DNA of 64,000 nucleotides from Nocardia lijiangensis NBRC 108240 (GCF_001613045.1 NZ_BDBP01000043.1:1-64000), one strand, 5' to 3'; shown: positions 52,695 through 63,449, counted from the first letter of the stretch. Program-made: numbers and translations. Notes: generated by a model not told the origin, from the letters alone.

Positions 52695-52747
52695 GTGGCC
52701 GTAATGTCGGCTGGACCAAGCTCTCAGCAGAAGGGACGAGGACGCCG

Positions 52748-53383
52748 ATGCGCCTGACCCGGGCCGAAACCCGTCAACGAAAACGGGAGTCGTTGATCGA
52801 TGCCGCGATCGCCGAGATCGCGGCCAAAGGTTACGCGGCGGCACGGTTGGACGATATCGCCGACCGCGTCGATGTGACGATTGGCTCGATCTACTCGATT
52901 TTCGGTAGCAAGCAACAACTGCTCGTGGCGGTCGTGGAACGGCTCGGCGCCGAACTCATCGCTGCAACAGCCGATCTGGAGGATCCGGAGCTGTCGTTGG
53001 AACAGGTGCTGCATGGTATCGGCGCCGCATGGTTCCGCGCCGCGACCGCGCCGCTGGCGCGCCAGGCTTTCGCATTCGAAATGGAGCTTCTCAGTACGGT
53101 TTTGCGTGACCCGTCGGTCAGTTCCGTACTGGGCGAAACGGCCAGCGCGCGCGACCATGCACGATTCGCACAGCTGCTGACCGATCGTGCGATCACCGAA
53201 GACCTCATCGGGCCACGCACAACCAACGACCAGGCTCGACATCTCGCCCTCATCTTGACGGCGTGGATGACCGGGCTGGCACAACAGGCGCAACTCGTGC
53301 CCGAGACGCTCCAGGAGGACGACTTCGTCCGATCCGCGGTCGCGGCGGTCACACTGCTGCCTCGAATCGATACAGCCACCTGA
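52748..53383 (+). CDS. TetR/AcrR-family transcriptional regulator
   Basis: A 211-residue regulator with the N-terminal helix-turn-helix (TRQRKRESLIDAAIAEIAAKGY, recognition region RVDVTIGSIYSIFGSKQQLL) and a helical ligand domain. The start ATG at 52748 has GGGACGAGGA upstream. It is separated by 53 bp from the M14-type gene and probably co-transcribed or self-regulating. No palindrome of quality is seen in the short gap before it. Ligand unknown. Confidence 0.9.
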   Translation: MRLTRAETRQRKRESLIDAAIAEIAAKGYAAARLDDIADRVDVTIGSIYSIFGSKQQLLVAVVERLGAELIAATADLEDPELSLEQVLHGIGAAWFRAATAPLARQAFAFEMELLSTVLRDPSVSSVLGETASARDHARFAQLLTDRAITEDLIGPRTTNDQARHLALILTAWMTGLAQQAQLVPETLQEDDFVRSAVAAVTLLPRIDTAT

Positions 53384-53414
53384 AGGTCGCAAGGAGTACT
53401 GGCATGCGCCACTC

Positions 53415-54001
53415 ACTGGGGTGAGTGTCGAATACATCACCCGGCTGGAACAGGGGCGTGATCGTCATCCCTCGCCGCCGGTTCTCTCCGCACTTGCCGA
53501 CGCGCTGCAGCTCACGCCGAGCGAACGCATCCACCTGCACCGCCTGACCAAGTCCGCCGACCCCGGGTTCAGCTGTATGGGCGATGCGCTGACGACGACC
53601 CCCTGGCCAACCTCGCGCGATTCGTCTTCGCGGACCCGCGCGCCCGCCTTGTTTACCCGGACTGGGACGACGTGGCCGACCAGCGGGTCGCGATGCTGAA
53701 GCACGGCCCGTTCCGCGCCGACCCCGCCATCGCGCACCTCACCGACGAACTCACCGTGATCGCGGGAGACGAGTTCACCCGGCGGGTGGAGAGCGTGCCG
53801 AGCCTGCCCGCGGCCACGGGCATCACCCGGCTCGCTCACCCGACGGCGGGCCCGCTGCGCCTGGCCTACGAAACCCTCGACCTGTCCGCCGACGACGACC
53901 AGCAGCTCATCGTCCACCTGCCCGCCGACGAGGCCACGGCCGCGGCGCTGGACGTGTTGGCGGGCCGCTGCCCCGGCCAGCTGCGCGCGGTCTCCGGCTG
54001 A
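53415..54001 (+). pseudogene. decayed paralogue of the XRE/MmyB-like regulator
   Basis: This stretch matches the regulator at 35427 in two parts. The first (LTGVSVEYITRLEQGRDRHP to KSADPGFSCMGDA) lacks the first ~45 residues. After a loss of about 47 codons, which also changes the frame, the second (DDDPLANLARFVF to the end LAGRCPGQLRAVSG) follows to the TGA at 54001. Both helix-turn-helix start and ligand-domain middle are gone, so it cannot be functional. The 5' truncation lies right after the TetR gene and may mark the right edge of the accessory block. Confidence 0.85.
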
Positions 54002-54067
54002 GCCCGCCCCGGCAAATGGGCAGGCACACGTTTCCCGCCGGCGACTGGCCCGGTAGCGTAGTAGATC

Positions 54068-55183
54068 GTGCATCCTGACGTTTCCGCTGATCTCGCCGAA
54101 CTCGACGCCACGCTGAAGACGGTCGAGTCGGTCCTCGACATCGAGGAACTGCGCCGCCGTATCGATGAGCTCGAGCACCAGGCGGCCGATCCCGACCTGT
54201 GGAACAACCAGGACCACGCTCAGCAGGTGACCAGCCAGCTGTCCCACGCGCAGGGCGAGTTGCGCCGGGTGGAGGAGCTGCGCCAGCGGCTCGAGGATCT
54301 GCCGGTGCTCTACGAACTCGCCGAGGACGAGGAGGGCGAAGCCCGCGCTCAAGCCCTGGCCGAGGCCGACGCCGAACGCACCGCGCTACACAGCGACGTC
54401 GAGGCGATGGAGGTCCGCACCCTGCTCTCGGGCGAGTACGACAAGCGCGAGGCGCTGGTCAACATCCGCTCCGGCGCCGGTGGCGACGACGCCGCCGACT
54501 GGGCCGAGATGCTGATGCGCATGTACATCCGCTGGGCGGACCGGCACAAGTACTCCGTCGAGGTGTACGACACGTCCTACGCCGAGGGGCAGGGCATCAA
54601 GAGCGCCACCTTCGCCGTGAAGACGCCGTACGCCTACGGCACCCTCTCGGTCGAGATGGGCACCCACCGCCTGGTGCGGATCAGCCCGTTCGACAACCAG
54701 GGCCGCCGCCAGACCTCGTTCGCCGAGGTCGAGGTGCTTCCCGTGGTCGAGACCACCGACCACATCGAGGTGCCCGAGACCGAGATCCGCGTCGACGTGT
54801 ACCGCTCCTCGGGTCCGGGTGGCCAGAGCGTCAACACCACCGACTCCGCGGTGCGCATCACACACATCCCGACCGGCATCGTCGTGACCTGCCAGAACGA
54901 GAAGTCCCAGCTCCAGAACAAGATCTCGGCCATGCGCGTGCTGCAGGCCAAGCTGCTGGAGCGCAAGCGGCAGGAGGAGCGCGCCGAAATGGACGCGCTG
55001 AAGACCAACGAGGGCGCGTCCTGGGGTAACCAGATGCGCTCCTACGTGCTGCACCCGTACCAGATGGTCAAGGACCTGCGCACCGCCTACGAAGTCAACA
55101 ACCCGACCGCGGTGCTGGACGGGGACATCGACGGGTTCATCGAGTCCGGAATCCGGTGGCGCATGCGGGAGCAGGCGAATTGA
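54068..55183 (+). CDS. prfB: peptide chain release factor 2
   Basis: A 371-residue class I release factor. The SPF tripeptide (ISPFDNQGRRQTS), which reads UGA/UAA, and the universal GGQ (SSGPGGQSVN) are both present. The N-terminal coiled-coil domain has the usual length. The frame is continuous from the GTG at 54068; the internal UGA frameshift of many bacterial prfB genes is absent, as is common in actinobacteria, so there is no autoregulatory shift. It is the first gene of the conserved prfB-mscS-ftsEX block. Confidence 0.97.
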   Translation: MHPDVSADLAELDATLKTVESVLDIEELRRRIDELEHQAADPDLWNNQDHAQQVTSQLSHAQGELRRVEELRQRLEDLPVLYELAEDEEGEARAQALAEADAERTALHSDVEAMEVRTLLSGEYDKREALVNIRSGAGGDDAADWAEMLMRMYIRWADRHKYSVEVYDTSYAEGQGIKSATFAVKTPYAYGTLSVEMGTHRLVRISPFDNQGRRQTSFAEVEVLPVVETTDHIEVPETEIRVDVYRSSGPGGQSVNTTDSAVRITHIPTGIVVTCQNEKSQLQNKISAMRVLQAKLLERKRQEERAEMDALKTNEGASWGNQMRSYVLHPYQMVKDLRTAYEVNNPTAVLDGDIDGFIESGIRWRMREQAN

Positions 55184-55285
55184 TTTGAGGTGCGCGGCAT
55201 TCCGGTGCGACGCGCGGCCCCGGCCGGTACTCCGTTGTAGCCTGTCTGGCGTGCGTGTTGCGGATGGTGTGAGACGGCAACCGAG

Positions 55286-56143
55286 ATGGACGCGGTGAAC
55301 GTGGCGGCCTCCGCCGCCGATTCCACAGCGTGGCTGCGATCCAGCGGCCTCGAGGTCGTGCTGCTGATTCTCGGCGCGATGTTGTTCAGCCGATTCGCCA
55401 CCTTCGTGCGCGACCGGGTCACCAGCAAGATCGACGCGGGCTTCCGCAGCAGCGACGCGCTGGTGCGGACCGAGGCGGCCAAACACCGGCACGCGCTGGC
55501 CCAGGTGCTCACCTGGGTGGTGCTGACCATCGTCTACGTGCTGGTCGGCATGGAGGTGCTGCAGCGCCTCGGCTTCCAGGTGACGGGACTCGTCGCCCCC
55601 GCCGCGGTGCTCGGCGCCGCGCTGGGTTTCGGCGCGCAGCGCATCGTGCAGGACATTCTGGCCGGATTCTTCTTGATCACCGAGCGGCAGTACGGATTCG
55701 GTGACGTAGTTCGCATCGCCGTGACTGGATCGGCGGACCTCGCCGAAGGTACGGTCGAGGACGTCACGCTGCGGATCACCACGCTGCGCAACGCCGACGG
55801 CGAGGTGATCACCGTGCCGAACGGGCAGATCGTGAAAGTGACCAATCTGTCGAAGGACTGGGCTCGCGCCGCGATCGACGTTCCGGTGGCGGCCAGCGCC
55901 GACATCACCAGGGTGAACGAGATCTTGCACAAGGTAGGAGCCGAGGCGTTCCGCGACCGCAGGCTCGAGCCGCTGCTGCTCGACGAACCCACCGTGATGG
56001 GCGTGGACGACCTCACCATGGACCAGATGAACATCCGAATGGTTGCTCGAACGTTGCCGGGTAAACAGTTCGAGGTCGGACGCGAACTGCGGGTCCGAGT
56101 GGCTGCGGCTCTGCGCCGGGAAGGTATCAGTGAAACCACGTAA
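55286..56143 (+). CDS. MscS-family mechanosensitive channel
   Basis: A 285-residue small-conductance channel homologue. The N-terminal helices (VVLLILGAMLFS, then TWVVLTIVYVLVGMEVLQRL) are followed by the pore helix region VLGAALGFGAQRIVQDILAGFF and the beta domain with DLAEGTVEDVTLRITTLRN and VPNGQI. It opens under membrane tension to release solutes. The ATG at 55286 gives a short cytoplasmic start. The same gene sits between prfB and ftsE in mycobacteria. Its end overlaps the next small ORF by 14 bp. Confidence 0.92.
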   Translation: MDAVNVAASAADSTAWLRSSGLEVVLLILGAMLFSRFATFVRDRVTSKIDAGFRSSDALVRTEAAKHRHALAQVLTWVVLTIVYVLVGMEVLQRLGFQVTGLVAPAAVLGAALGFGAQRIVQDILAGFFLITERQYGFGDVVRIAVTGSADLAEGTVEDVTLRITTLRNADGEVITVPNGQIVKVTNLSKDWARAAIDVPVAASADITRVNEILHKVGAEAFRDRRLEPLLLDEPTVMGVDDLTMDQMNIRMVARTLPGKQFEVGRELRVRVAAALRREGISETT

Positions 56144-56288
56144 ATCGACCGCGATCCTGGGGGCCACCTGGGTCGCGACCTTCGTGTTGTACCTGTTCGT
56201 CAAGCCCGATCAACCGGCCGCGACCGAAATCACGCAGGTCGTGAACACCCTACCGGCCGTAGTGAATACGGAGCAGGCCGGACAGTAG
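56130..56288 (+). CDS. small single-helix membrane protein overlapping mscS
   Basis: A 52-residue protein (VKPRKSTAILGATWVATFVL) with one hydrophobic helix (about 8-24) and a Thr/Val-rich outer tail. The GTG at 56130 has GGAAGG just upstream inside the 3' end of the channel gene, with 14 bp overlap. A small ORF at this place is also present in mycobacteria between the channel and ftsE genes. No function is known; translational coupling to the channel is likely. Confidence 0.65.
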   Translation: MKPRKSTAILGATWVATFVLYLFVKPDQPAATEITQVVNTLPAVVNTEQAGQ

Positions 56289-56338
56289 CTGCGTCTCCCG
56301 AGTGGATGCGCGGGCTTAGCTGGTTAAACTGGCTCCCC

Positions 56339-57028
56339 GTGATCACCATGCGGAACGTCACCAAGTCGTACAAGACGTCGACGCGACCCGCGCTGGACAA
56401 CATCACGGTCGATGTGAACAAGGGCGAGTTCGTCTTCATCATCGGACCGTCCGGTTCCGGCAAGTCGACCTTCATGCGTCTGCTCCTGAAGGAGGAGGCG
56501 CCGAGCGCCGGGGAGATCCGCGTCGCGGACTTCCGCGTCGATCGGCTCCCCGGACGCAAAGTGCCGAAATTGCGCCAGCGCATCGGCTGCGTTTTTCAGG
56601 ACTTCCGGCTGTTGCAGCAGAAGACGGTCCACGAGAACGTCGCGTTCGCCCTGGAGGTGATCGGCAAACGTCGCCAGGTCATCGACCGCACGGTGCCCGA
56701 GGTGCTGGACATGGTCGGTCTCGGCGGCAAGGCGAACCGGCTGCCCAGCGAGCTGTCCGGCGGCGAGCAGCAGCGGGTGGCCATCGCCCGCGCGTTCGTG
56801 AACCGGCCGCTGGTGCTGCTGGCCGACGAGCCGACCGGCAACCTGGACCCGGAGACCAGCGGCGACATCATGTTTCTGCTCGAGCGCATCAACCGCACCG
56901 GAACGACGGTGCTCATGGCCACCCACGACAACCACATCGTCGACTCGATGCGCAGGCGGGTGGTCGAACTCGACCGCGGCCGCCTGGTGCGCGACGACGC
57001 GATCGGCGTGTACGGAGTAGATCGGTAA
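56339..57028 (+). CDS. ftsE: cell-division ATP-binding protein FtsE
   Basis: A 229-residue ABC ATPase. Walker A is GPSGSGKS (36-43), the signature is LSGGEQQRVAIARA, Walker B is LVLLADEPTGNLDPE and the H-loop is MATHDNHI. With FtsX it forms the complex that links cell division to peptidoglycan hydrolases. The GTG at 56339 matches the mycobacterial start and gives the same length. The TAA shares its last base with the ATG of ftsX, so the two are coupled. Confidence 0.97.
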   Translation: MITMRNVTKSYKTSTRPALDNITVDVNKGEFVFIIGPSGSGKSTFMRLLLKEEAPSAGEIRVADFRVDRLPGRKVPKLRQRIGCVFQDFRLLQQKTVHENVAFALEVIGKRRQVIDRTVPEVLDMVGLGGKANRLPSELSGGEQQRVAIARAFVNRPLVLLADEPTGNLDPETSGDIMFLLERINRTGTTVLMATHDNHIVDSMRRRVVELDRGRLVRDDAIGVYGVDR

Positions 57029-57930
57029 TGCGCGCGAGTTTCCTGTTCAGCGAGGTCGTCACCGGCCTGCGCCGCAATGTGACGATGACCGTCGCGATGA
57101 TCCTGACCACCGCGGTGTCGCTGGCGATGCTGGGCGGCGGCCTGCTCTCGGTGCGGATGGCCGACAAGACCGAGCAGTACTTCACGGGCCGCCTCGAGGT
57201 GCGCTTCTACCTCGACGAGAACATCTCCGCCAACGACCCGGACTGCGCCACCGATCCGTGCCGCTCGCTGCTTGCCGACATGAAGAACACCTCGGGTGTG
57301 GTCAGCGTCCAGTTCCTCAATCGCGCCGCCGCGCTGGAGGAGGCGAAGAAGCTCTTCGCCGATCAGCCGGAGATGGTGCAGTACATCTCGGAAACGCCGC
57401 TGCCCGCCTCGATGCGGGTCAAGATGACCGACGGCGACCAGTACGAGCGCATCTACGACACCTATCACGCCCGCGAGGGCGTGCGCACCGTCGCCAACGA
57501 CCGCGAGTTCGTGGACCGGCTGCTCCGGCTGTTCGACGGCCTGCGCAACGCCGCGTTCGGTCTTGCCGTGGTGATGGCGCTTGCGGCGATGCTGCTGATC
57601 GCCAACATGATGCAGATCGCCGCGTTCACCAGGCGCACCGAGGTGGGCATCATGCGGTTGGTCGGCGCGACGCGCTGGTACACCCAGCTGCCGTTCCTGC
57701 TCGAGGCCGTGGTCGCGGCCGTGGCGGGCTCGCTGCTGGCGATCCTCGGGCTGCTCGTCGCCCGGCCGCTGGTCATCGACCGGGCGCTCGGGCCGCTGTT
57801 CGACAGCAACGTGTTCCCGCGCATCACCGGTGACGACATCGCCACCGTCGCGTTGACCATCGCGCCCGTCGGCATCCTGGTGGCGGCCGTCGCGGCCTAC
57901 GCCACCCTGCGGTACTACGTCCGCGAGTGA
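57028..57930 (+). CDS. ftsX: cell-division membrane protein FtsX
   Basis: A 300-residue membrane protein with the FtsX layout: helix at about 20-42 (VTMTVAMILTTAVSLAMLGG), an extracytoplasmic domain (about 45-170) with a Cys pair in DCATDPC, then three helices in the C-terminal half (FGLAVVMALAAMLLIANM onward). The domain presents peptidoglycan hydrolases to the wall. It directly overlaps ftsE. The hairpin at 57943-57978 ends the transcript. Confidence 0.96.
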   Translation: MRASFLFSEVVTGLRRNVTMTVAMILTTAVSLAMLGGGLLSVRMADKTEQYFTGRLEVRFYLDENISANDPDCATDPCRSLLADMKNTSGVVSVQFLNRAAALEEAKKLFADQPEMVQYISETPLPASMRVKMTDGDQYERIYDTYHAREGVRTVANDREFVDRLLRLFDGLRNAAFGLAVVMALAAMLLIANMMQIAAFTRRTEVGIMRLVGATRWYTQLPFLLEAVVAAVAGSLLAILGLLVARPLVIDRALGPLFDSNVFPRITGDDIATVALTIAPVGILVAAVAAYATLRYYVRE

Positions 57931-57942
57931 GATGGTGTTCGT

Positions 57943-57978
57943 GCCAGGGACGGTCTGCGTGGGCGGGCCGTCCCCGGC
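57943..57978 (+). terminator. hairpin terminator after ftsX
   Basis: GCCAGGGACGG (57943-57953) and CCGTCCCCGGC (57968-57978) pair with one mismatch, giving a 7-bp plus 3-bp stem with a 14-base loop, 12 bp after the ftsX stop. Confidence 0.7.
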
Positions 57979-58080
57979 ATGGAAATCGGTTCATCCCCAT
58001 GGGGAGAACTCGGCCGATACGGCTCGATCCACCGCGATGTAGCGGCGCGGCGGTCAGGGGTCGCTCGTAGGATGGGCCCC

Positions 58081-59958
<1,878 letters not shown>

Positions 59959-60069
59959 CCGGATGTGCACATCCCGGTGCACGAACTGTGAAATGTTGAC
60001 CCCTCAAATCGACGGCCGCGTTGCGGTGGGCCAGGATGGTCCGGGGAAATCGGAGTCGCGGAGGTCGGT

Positions 60070-61152
60070 ATGAGTGGTGCGCAGGGAATAGGTCGTCGGG
60101 AACTGCTGGCGGGCGCCGCGGGTGTTGCGGCGGGGGCGACGCTGGTCGGCCTCACGCCCGCCCAGGCGGTTCCGGTTGCCACCGGGATCACCAAGTTCGG
60201 GCTCTCGGCCCAGCGCACCGCGCGGGTGCTCGTCACCGGCGACGCGGGCACCGGCACGCGCACCCAGTGGGCCGTTGCGGACGCCGCACGGGCCTTCCAC
60301 GCCCGCGAACCGTTCTCGCTGGCGCTCGGTCTGGGCGACAACATCTACGAGAGCGGCCCGAACAGCGGCGACGACGCACAGTTCGCGACGAAATTCGAGA
60401 ACCCGAACACCGGACTGGACTTCCCGTGGGCGATGGTGCTCGGCAACCACGACACGAGCTCGGTCATCGGAGGTGACGGTGGCTGGCTGCTGCGCGGCAA
60501 CCACGAGGTCGAGTACCACGCCAACTCGCCGCGCTGGTGGATGCCGAGCCGCTACTACTCCATCCGGGTGCCCGAGGAACGGCCGGTGGTCGAGTTCTTC
60601 GTGCTCGACCTCAACCCGCTGGCCGCCTACCTGCCGCCGCTGTTCACGCCGTACTGGGCGGTCGACGGCGAGTTCATGAACGCCCAGCGCGCCTGGCTGG
60701 ACCGGGCGATCGCCGAATCGCCCGCGCCGTGGAAGATCGCCTGCACCCACCACCCGTACCTGAACAACGGCCCGCACGGCGATGCGGGCAACTACGAGGG
60801 CCTGCCCATCGAACCGCTCAACGGCGTGCACGTGAAGCGGTTCTTCGAGGACCACGTGGTGGGCAAGTGCCACTTCATCCTCTCCGGCCACGACCACTCG
60901 CTCCAGGTGCTCGAGCCCACAGCGGCGGCCAAGGGCACGCGCCAGCTCGTATCGGGCGCTGGCGCGAAGACCGTCGGCGCGGAGCCGCGCCGCACGCCGG
61001 CCGGCACCGGGACGCCCGCGCTCTACGAGAACTATCACCAGCTGGGCTTCATGGTCATGGACCTCACCCCGGACGCGGTCGACCTCAGGGTCGTCACCGT
61101 GGATCCGGCGACGGGCGCGGGCGCCGAGGCCTTCGGCCGTCGCCTGGCGTAG
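60070..61152 (+). CDS. Tat-exported metallophosphoesterase
   Basis: A 360-residue calcineurin-like phosphoesterase. A twin-arginine signal (GRRELLAGAAGVAAGATLVG) is followed by the dimetal motifs VTGDAGTG, LGDNIYE, LGNHDTSS, an intermediate THHPYL and GHDHSL. These are the five blocks of purple-acid-phosphatase-like or UshA-like enzymes. It acts outside the cytoplasm on a phosphomonoester or diester. GGAGG five bases upstream supports the ATG at 60070. No neighbour shows its substrate. Confidence 0.92.
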   Translation: MSGAQGIGRRELLAGAAGVAAGATLVGLTPAQAVPVATGITKFGLSAQRTARVLVTGDAGTGTRTQWAVADAARAFHAREPFSLALGLGDNIYESGPNSGDDAQFATKFENPNTGLDFPWAMVLGNHDTSSVIGGDGGWLLRGNHEVEYHANSPRWWMPSRYYSIRVPEERPVVEFFVLDLNPLAAYLPPLFTPYWAVDGEFMNAQRAWLDRAIAESPAPWKIACTHHPYLNNGPHGDAGNYEGLPIEPLNGVHVKRFFEDHVVGKCHFILSGHDHSLQVLEPTAAAKGTRQLVSGAGAKTVGAEPRRTPAGTGTPALYENYHQLGFMVMDLTPDAVDLRVVTVDPATGAGAEAFGRRLA

Positions 61153-61245
61153 TCGGCGCGCCTCGCGACCCGGCCCACATCACCGAATCACAACACCGCA
61201 AGGGGTGGGCCGGTAAAACCAGGCTCCGGCGGTTACCGTGCAGGA

Positions 61246-61482
61246 ATGGCACCCGGTGATGGCCCGCCCGAGGGCGGTTCCGAAACGTCTGGCGGATCGC
61301 CGCCGCCCGACGCCCCCGCCCTCGCGCCGCACGGCCCGACGGATCCCGCGGTGGAGTCGGTGTGGTTGGGTCGTCGGCGCACGCCCGTCCACCTCGGCCG
61401 CCCGCGCCTGTCCACGCTGCTCATGCTCGCCGCCTTCGTCGCGGTCCTCGTGCTGTACATCGCGCTGCGGCCCGGCGGCTGA
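61246..61482 (+). CDS. small single-helix membrane protein
   Basis: A 78-residue protein with a Pro/Gly/Ala-rich first half and one C-terminal hydrophobic helix (TLLMLAAFVAVLVLYIAL, about 57-74) ending in RPGG. The region before the ATG at 61246 has a weak site (CAGGA). Such tail-anchored-like small proteins are common and unassigned in Nocardia. It is 57 bp from smpB. Function unknown. Confidence 0.6.
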   Translation: MAPGDGPPEGGSETSGGSPPPDAPALAPHGPTDPAVESVWLGRRRTPVHLGRPRLSTLLMLAAFVAVLVLYIALRPGG

Positions 61483-61538
61483 GTGCTGAGCACGGCGCCG
61501 GAATAAAACGATTGCCGCGTCACTTAGAGTTGACCGTT

Positions 61539-62015
61539 ATGAAGGAAAAAGGGCGCAAGGTCATCGCGACCAACCGCCGGGCGCGGCACAACTACACGAT
61601 CCTGGATGTCTACGAGGCCGGGATCGCGCTGGTCGGTACCGAGGTCAAGAGCCTGCGGGAGGGCAAGGCCTCGCTGGTGGACGCCTTCGCCACGGTCGAC
61701 AACGGCGAGGTGTGGCTGCGCGGGCTGCACATTCCGGAGTTCAGCCACGGCACGTGGACCAACCACGCGCCCCGGCGCGTGCGCAAGCTGCTGCTGCACA
61801 AGCGAGAGATCGAGCGTTTGGTGGGCAAGTCGCGCGAGGGCAACCAGACGCTGGTGCCGCTGTCGATGTACTTCTCCGACGGCAAGGTCAAGGTCGAGCT
61901 CGCGCTGGCCAGGGGTAAGCAGGACTACGACAAGCGCCAGGACCTGGCTCGGCGGACCGCCGAACGCGAAGTCACCCGCGAACTCGGCCGCCGCGTCAAG
62001 GGGATGAGCCGCTGA
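61539..62015 (+). CDS. smpB: SsrA-binding protein SmpB
   Basis: A 158-residue tmRNA-binding protein needed for trans-translation rescue of stalled ribosomes. Conserved blocks are visible: ATNRRARHNYTILDVYEAGIALVGTEVKSLR, GEVWLRGLHIPEFSHGTW and the C-terminal basic tail (KRQDLARRTAEREV). GAGTTGACC precedes the ATG at 61539. The tmRNA gene that follows smpB in many actinobacteria is not seen after it here. Confidence 0.97.
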   Translation: MKEKGRKVIATNRRARHNYTILDVYEAGIALVGTEVKSLREGKASLVDAFATVDNGEVWLRGLHIPEFSHGTWTNHAPRRVRKLLLHKREIERLVGKSREGNQTLVPLSMYFSDGKVKVELALARGKQDYDKRQDLARRTAEREVTRELGRRVKGMSR

Positions 62016-62048
62016 GACCTCGGCCGACGGCGCGGCTACGAAGTAAAG

Positions 62049-62087
62049 GAACCCCTGGCGCGCTCGAGTCGATCGCACCAGGGGTTC
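62049..62087. terminator. bidirectional hairpin terminator after smpB
   Basis: GAACCCCTGG (62049-62058) pairs perfectly with CCAGGGGTTC (62078-62087), a 10-bp stem with a 19-base loop, between convergent smpB and the substrate-binding-protein gene. Confidence 0.85.
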
Positions 62088-62100
62088 TGTCAGTCTGCTC

Positions 62101-63399
62101 TCACAACCGCGCGCACGGCCCGTGCAACGTCAGGCGTGGCAGCGTCGGCCCGCGGAAGTCGGGGATGAGCGTGCGCGAACCCATCGGCGAGTTCGCGTCG
62201 GGCACGCCGATGACCGCCCGCTGTGCGGTGAGGTCCGGTTCACCCGTGCCGTAGTTGTGCACGGCCGCCATGCCCTCCGAATCCACCGACAGTCCCTCCA
62301 GCGCGCCGCGCACACCGGATCGGGTGAGATCGCCCTCCGCCTCGGCGCGGCTCAGCACCGCCTTCATCGGATAGGAGACGGCCCAGCCGAGGTTGTAACC
62401 CCAGTTGGACGGCGGCTGCAGGGCGGCCGCGCGGGCATGCTGGGCGCCCACGCTGCGTCCGTCCCAGCCGTCGAAGGGCGAGGTGTAGTTGTACCGCGAG
62501 GTGATCGCCGCCGCGACAGGCGTTTTCAGCAGGGCGCCGTTCCAGGTCGGGGTGGAACCGAGGAAACGGCCGTCATAGCCGCCCGCGACGAGTTTGCCGA
62601 TGATCTCGGCGGTTTCGGCGGGACCGGTGGCCAGCAGCACGACGTCCGGCGGGTTGCTCAGGATTTCGGCGACCGGTCCGTCCTGGTTGCCCACCTCGGC
62701 ATTCGGGCCGGTGTCGACGCGCGCGGTGACGATCGCGTTGTTCTCCGAGGCCCACCGCAGTGCGCCGTTGGCGTAGTCACCGCCGTAGTTGCCGCGGAAG
62801 GCGACGACGGCGAGTGTGCGCGGCCTGGACTGGAATTGGGCGAACCAGTCCAGGCCCATGATCGCCTCGGTGCAGTACGAATACCCCGTGTCCAGCACCA
62901 GATTCCGGTCGGTGTCGCGATACTGCCAGCCCGACCAGAGGGTGCCCGCGCCGGTCAGCAAGTCGACCGCGTCCATCTCCGGGAGCACCGAAAGCGTTTG
63001 CGCCGTACCGAAACTCATCGCCAATGCCAGAACGTTCGGCTCGATCTGACGGAACTGCTCACGGTGCCGGTGCGGATCGTAAGCGGTGTCCCTTGCGTAG
63101 GTCGTGAGGTCGACCTCGTAGTTGCCGATGCCACCCGCCTTGTTGACCTCACGCCAGAAGGCCAGCTGGCCGTCGTTGAGCGCCTTGCCGAGCGGGGAGA
63201 ACGGACCGTCCTCCAGGTCGGACAGCACGCCGAGATAGATGCAGCCCTTGCTCTTGTCGACCGCCTGCGGGCAGGGCGCGCTGGTGACGCCCTGCCCGGT
63301 CTCGGTCGACCCTGTCGAACAGGCCGCCAGTGCGAAGCCGAAGGCGATCGCGGCCGCAGCGGCGCGGAACAGCCTGCGGCGACGGCGGATTGGTCCCAA
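62101..63399 (-). CDS. extracellular substrate-binding lipoprotein (LivK/urea-type), copy 1
   Basis: About 432 residues. After a basic N-terminus and hydrophobic signal comes lipobox ALAAC, then the two-lobed periplasmic-binding fold of type I (LivJ-like): GVLSDLEDGPFSPLGKALNDG, VVAFRGNYGGDY, VVLLATGPAETAEIIGKLVAGGYDG. The C-terminus ends HGPCARL. The TTG at 63399 (GAAGAGAAC upstream) gives a normal signal; the frame is open to 63465 with a GTG there. No permease or ATPase gene is in the window. It is a tandem paralogue of the next gene. Confidence 0.82.
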   Translation of the reverse strand: MGPIRRRRRLFRAAAAAIAFGFALAACSTGSTETGQGVTSAPCPQAVDKSKGCIYLGVLSDLEDGPFSPLGKALNDGQLAFWREVNKAGGIGNYEVDLTTYARDTAYDPHRHREQFRQIEPNVLALAMSFGTAQTLSVLPEMDAVDLLTGAGTLWSGWQYRDTDRNLVLDTGYSYCTEAIMGLDWFAQFQSRPRTLAVVAFRGNYGGDYANGALRWASENNAIVTARVDTGPNAEVGNQDGPVAEILSNPPDVVLLATGPAETAEIIGKLVAGGYDGRFLGSTPTWNGALLKTPVAAAITSRYNYTSPFDGWDGRSVGAQHARAAALQPPSNWGYNLGWAVSYPMKAVLSRAEAEGDLTRSGVRGALEGLSVDSEGMAAVHNYGTGEPDLTAQRAVIGVPDANSPMGSRTLIPDFRGPTLPRLTLHGPCARL

Positions 63400-63449
63400 A
63401 GTTCTCTTCTTTCGATGGAGACGAGTGCGTTGCCCGGTGGTCGGCCGGT

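Noticed and set aside
35427..54001. The two XRE copies as long direct repeats of a transposon or as a recent recombination duplicate
   Set aside because: The copies differ at roughly a quarter of positions by eye, and no transposase, integrase or target-site duplication is seen. They are old paralogues, not terminal repeats.
54068..54250. Programmed +1 frameshift in prfB
   Set aside because: The reading frame is continuous from the GTG start through the N-terminal domain, with no in-frame UGA.
62016..62100. Possible tmRNA gene after smpB
   Set aside because: Only 85 bp separate smpB from the next gene and they hold a terminator hairpin; no tRNA-like ends or tag-coding frame can fit.
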